Below are positions 35,965 through 36,112 of a DNA stretch of 36,112 bases, one piece after another. The number at the start of each line of letters is the position of its first letter. The stretch's first letter is position 1. The DNA is from Actinomycetes bacterium (GTDB lineage: Bacteria > Actinomycetota > Acidimicrobiia > Acidimicrobiales > RAAP-2). The translations under genes and the position numbers were made by a program. Below the pieces are notes generated by a model that saw only the letters and a program-made list of their open reading frames with translations, was not told the origin of the DNA and ran no database searches. The stretch lies in the NCBI GenBank assembly GCA_021815645.1, contig JAKBAB010000010.1, positions 1 through 36,112 on the forward strand. Direction: 5' to 3'.

Positions 35965-36112
35965 GGTCGCTCCCTCACTATCGAGCGCCCTTCGACGCCC
36001 GAGTCCGTCCCCATTGTTAGCAGGTTTCGCGAACCCGCTCTCACGCACCCCCGGCGGCGACAGCGGCGAACGGCGCGTCCTCGGGCCACTGGCCGCCACG
36101 CTCGGGGGTCAG

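Noticed and set aside
36021-36033. GGTTTCGCGAACC near-palindrome upstream of the SBP gene
   Set aside because: Only 4 bp of true arms; not distinguishable from background.

Overview
The window is a compact, gene-dense, high-GC actinobacterial chromosome segment. It looks like Acidimicrobiia, but that is an inference. Its backbone is a long minus-strand division and cell-wall (dcw) cluster: mraZ-rsmH-ftsL-ftsI-murE-mraY-ftsW-murG-murC-murB-ftsQ-ftsZ-yggS-sepF-yggT-divIVA-traR/dksA-lspA-rluA. Flanking it are dnaE, a Bpa-like proteasome activator, an Rrf2 regulator plus sigma factor, a five-gene coupled operon (DUF3040-ROK-89aa-HNH-lipoate ligase-like), a low-MW protein phosphatase, nhaA, a nitronate monooxygenase-like gene, a Fur-family regulator, an ABC exporter, a nitroreductase, and a polar amino-acid ABC transporter coupled to a class III CoA-transferase. 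I found no rRNA, tRNA, CRISPR, transposase or phage genes, and no clearly new multi-gene system. The most interesting signals are non-coding or organisational: (1) a 10-bp-periodic GTGG direct-repeat array upstream of mraZ, which also argues for a corrected mraZ start; (2) a recurring TANNNT-N6-GTG/ATG arrangement at four genes, suggesting leaderless transcripts; (3) a dcw cluster with no murD or murF; (4) a 20-bp dyad at the start of the ABC exporter next to a Fur-family gene; (5) a DksA/TraR zinc finger carrying a histone H1-like and long charged-helix N-terminus. All product calls come from motif recognition by eye; no database search was run.
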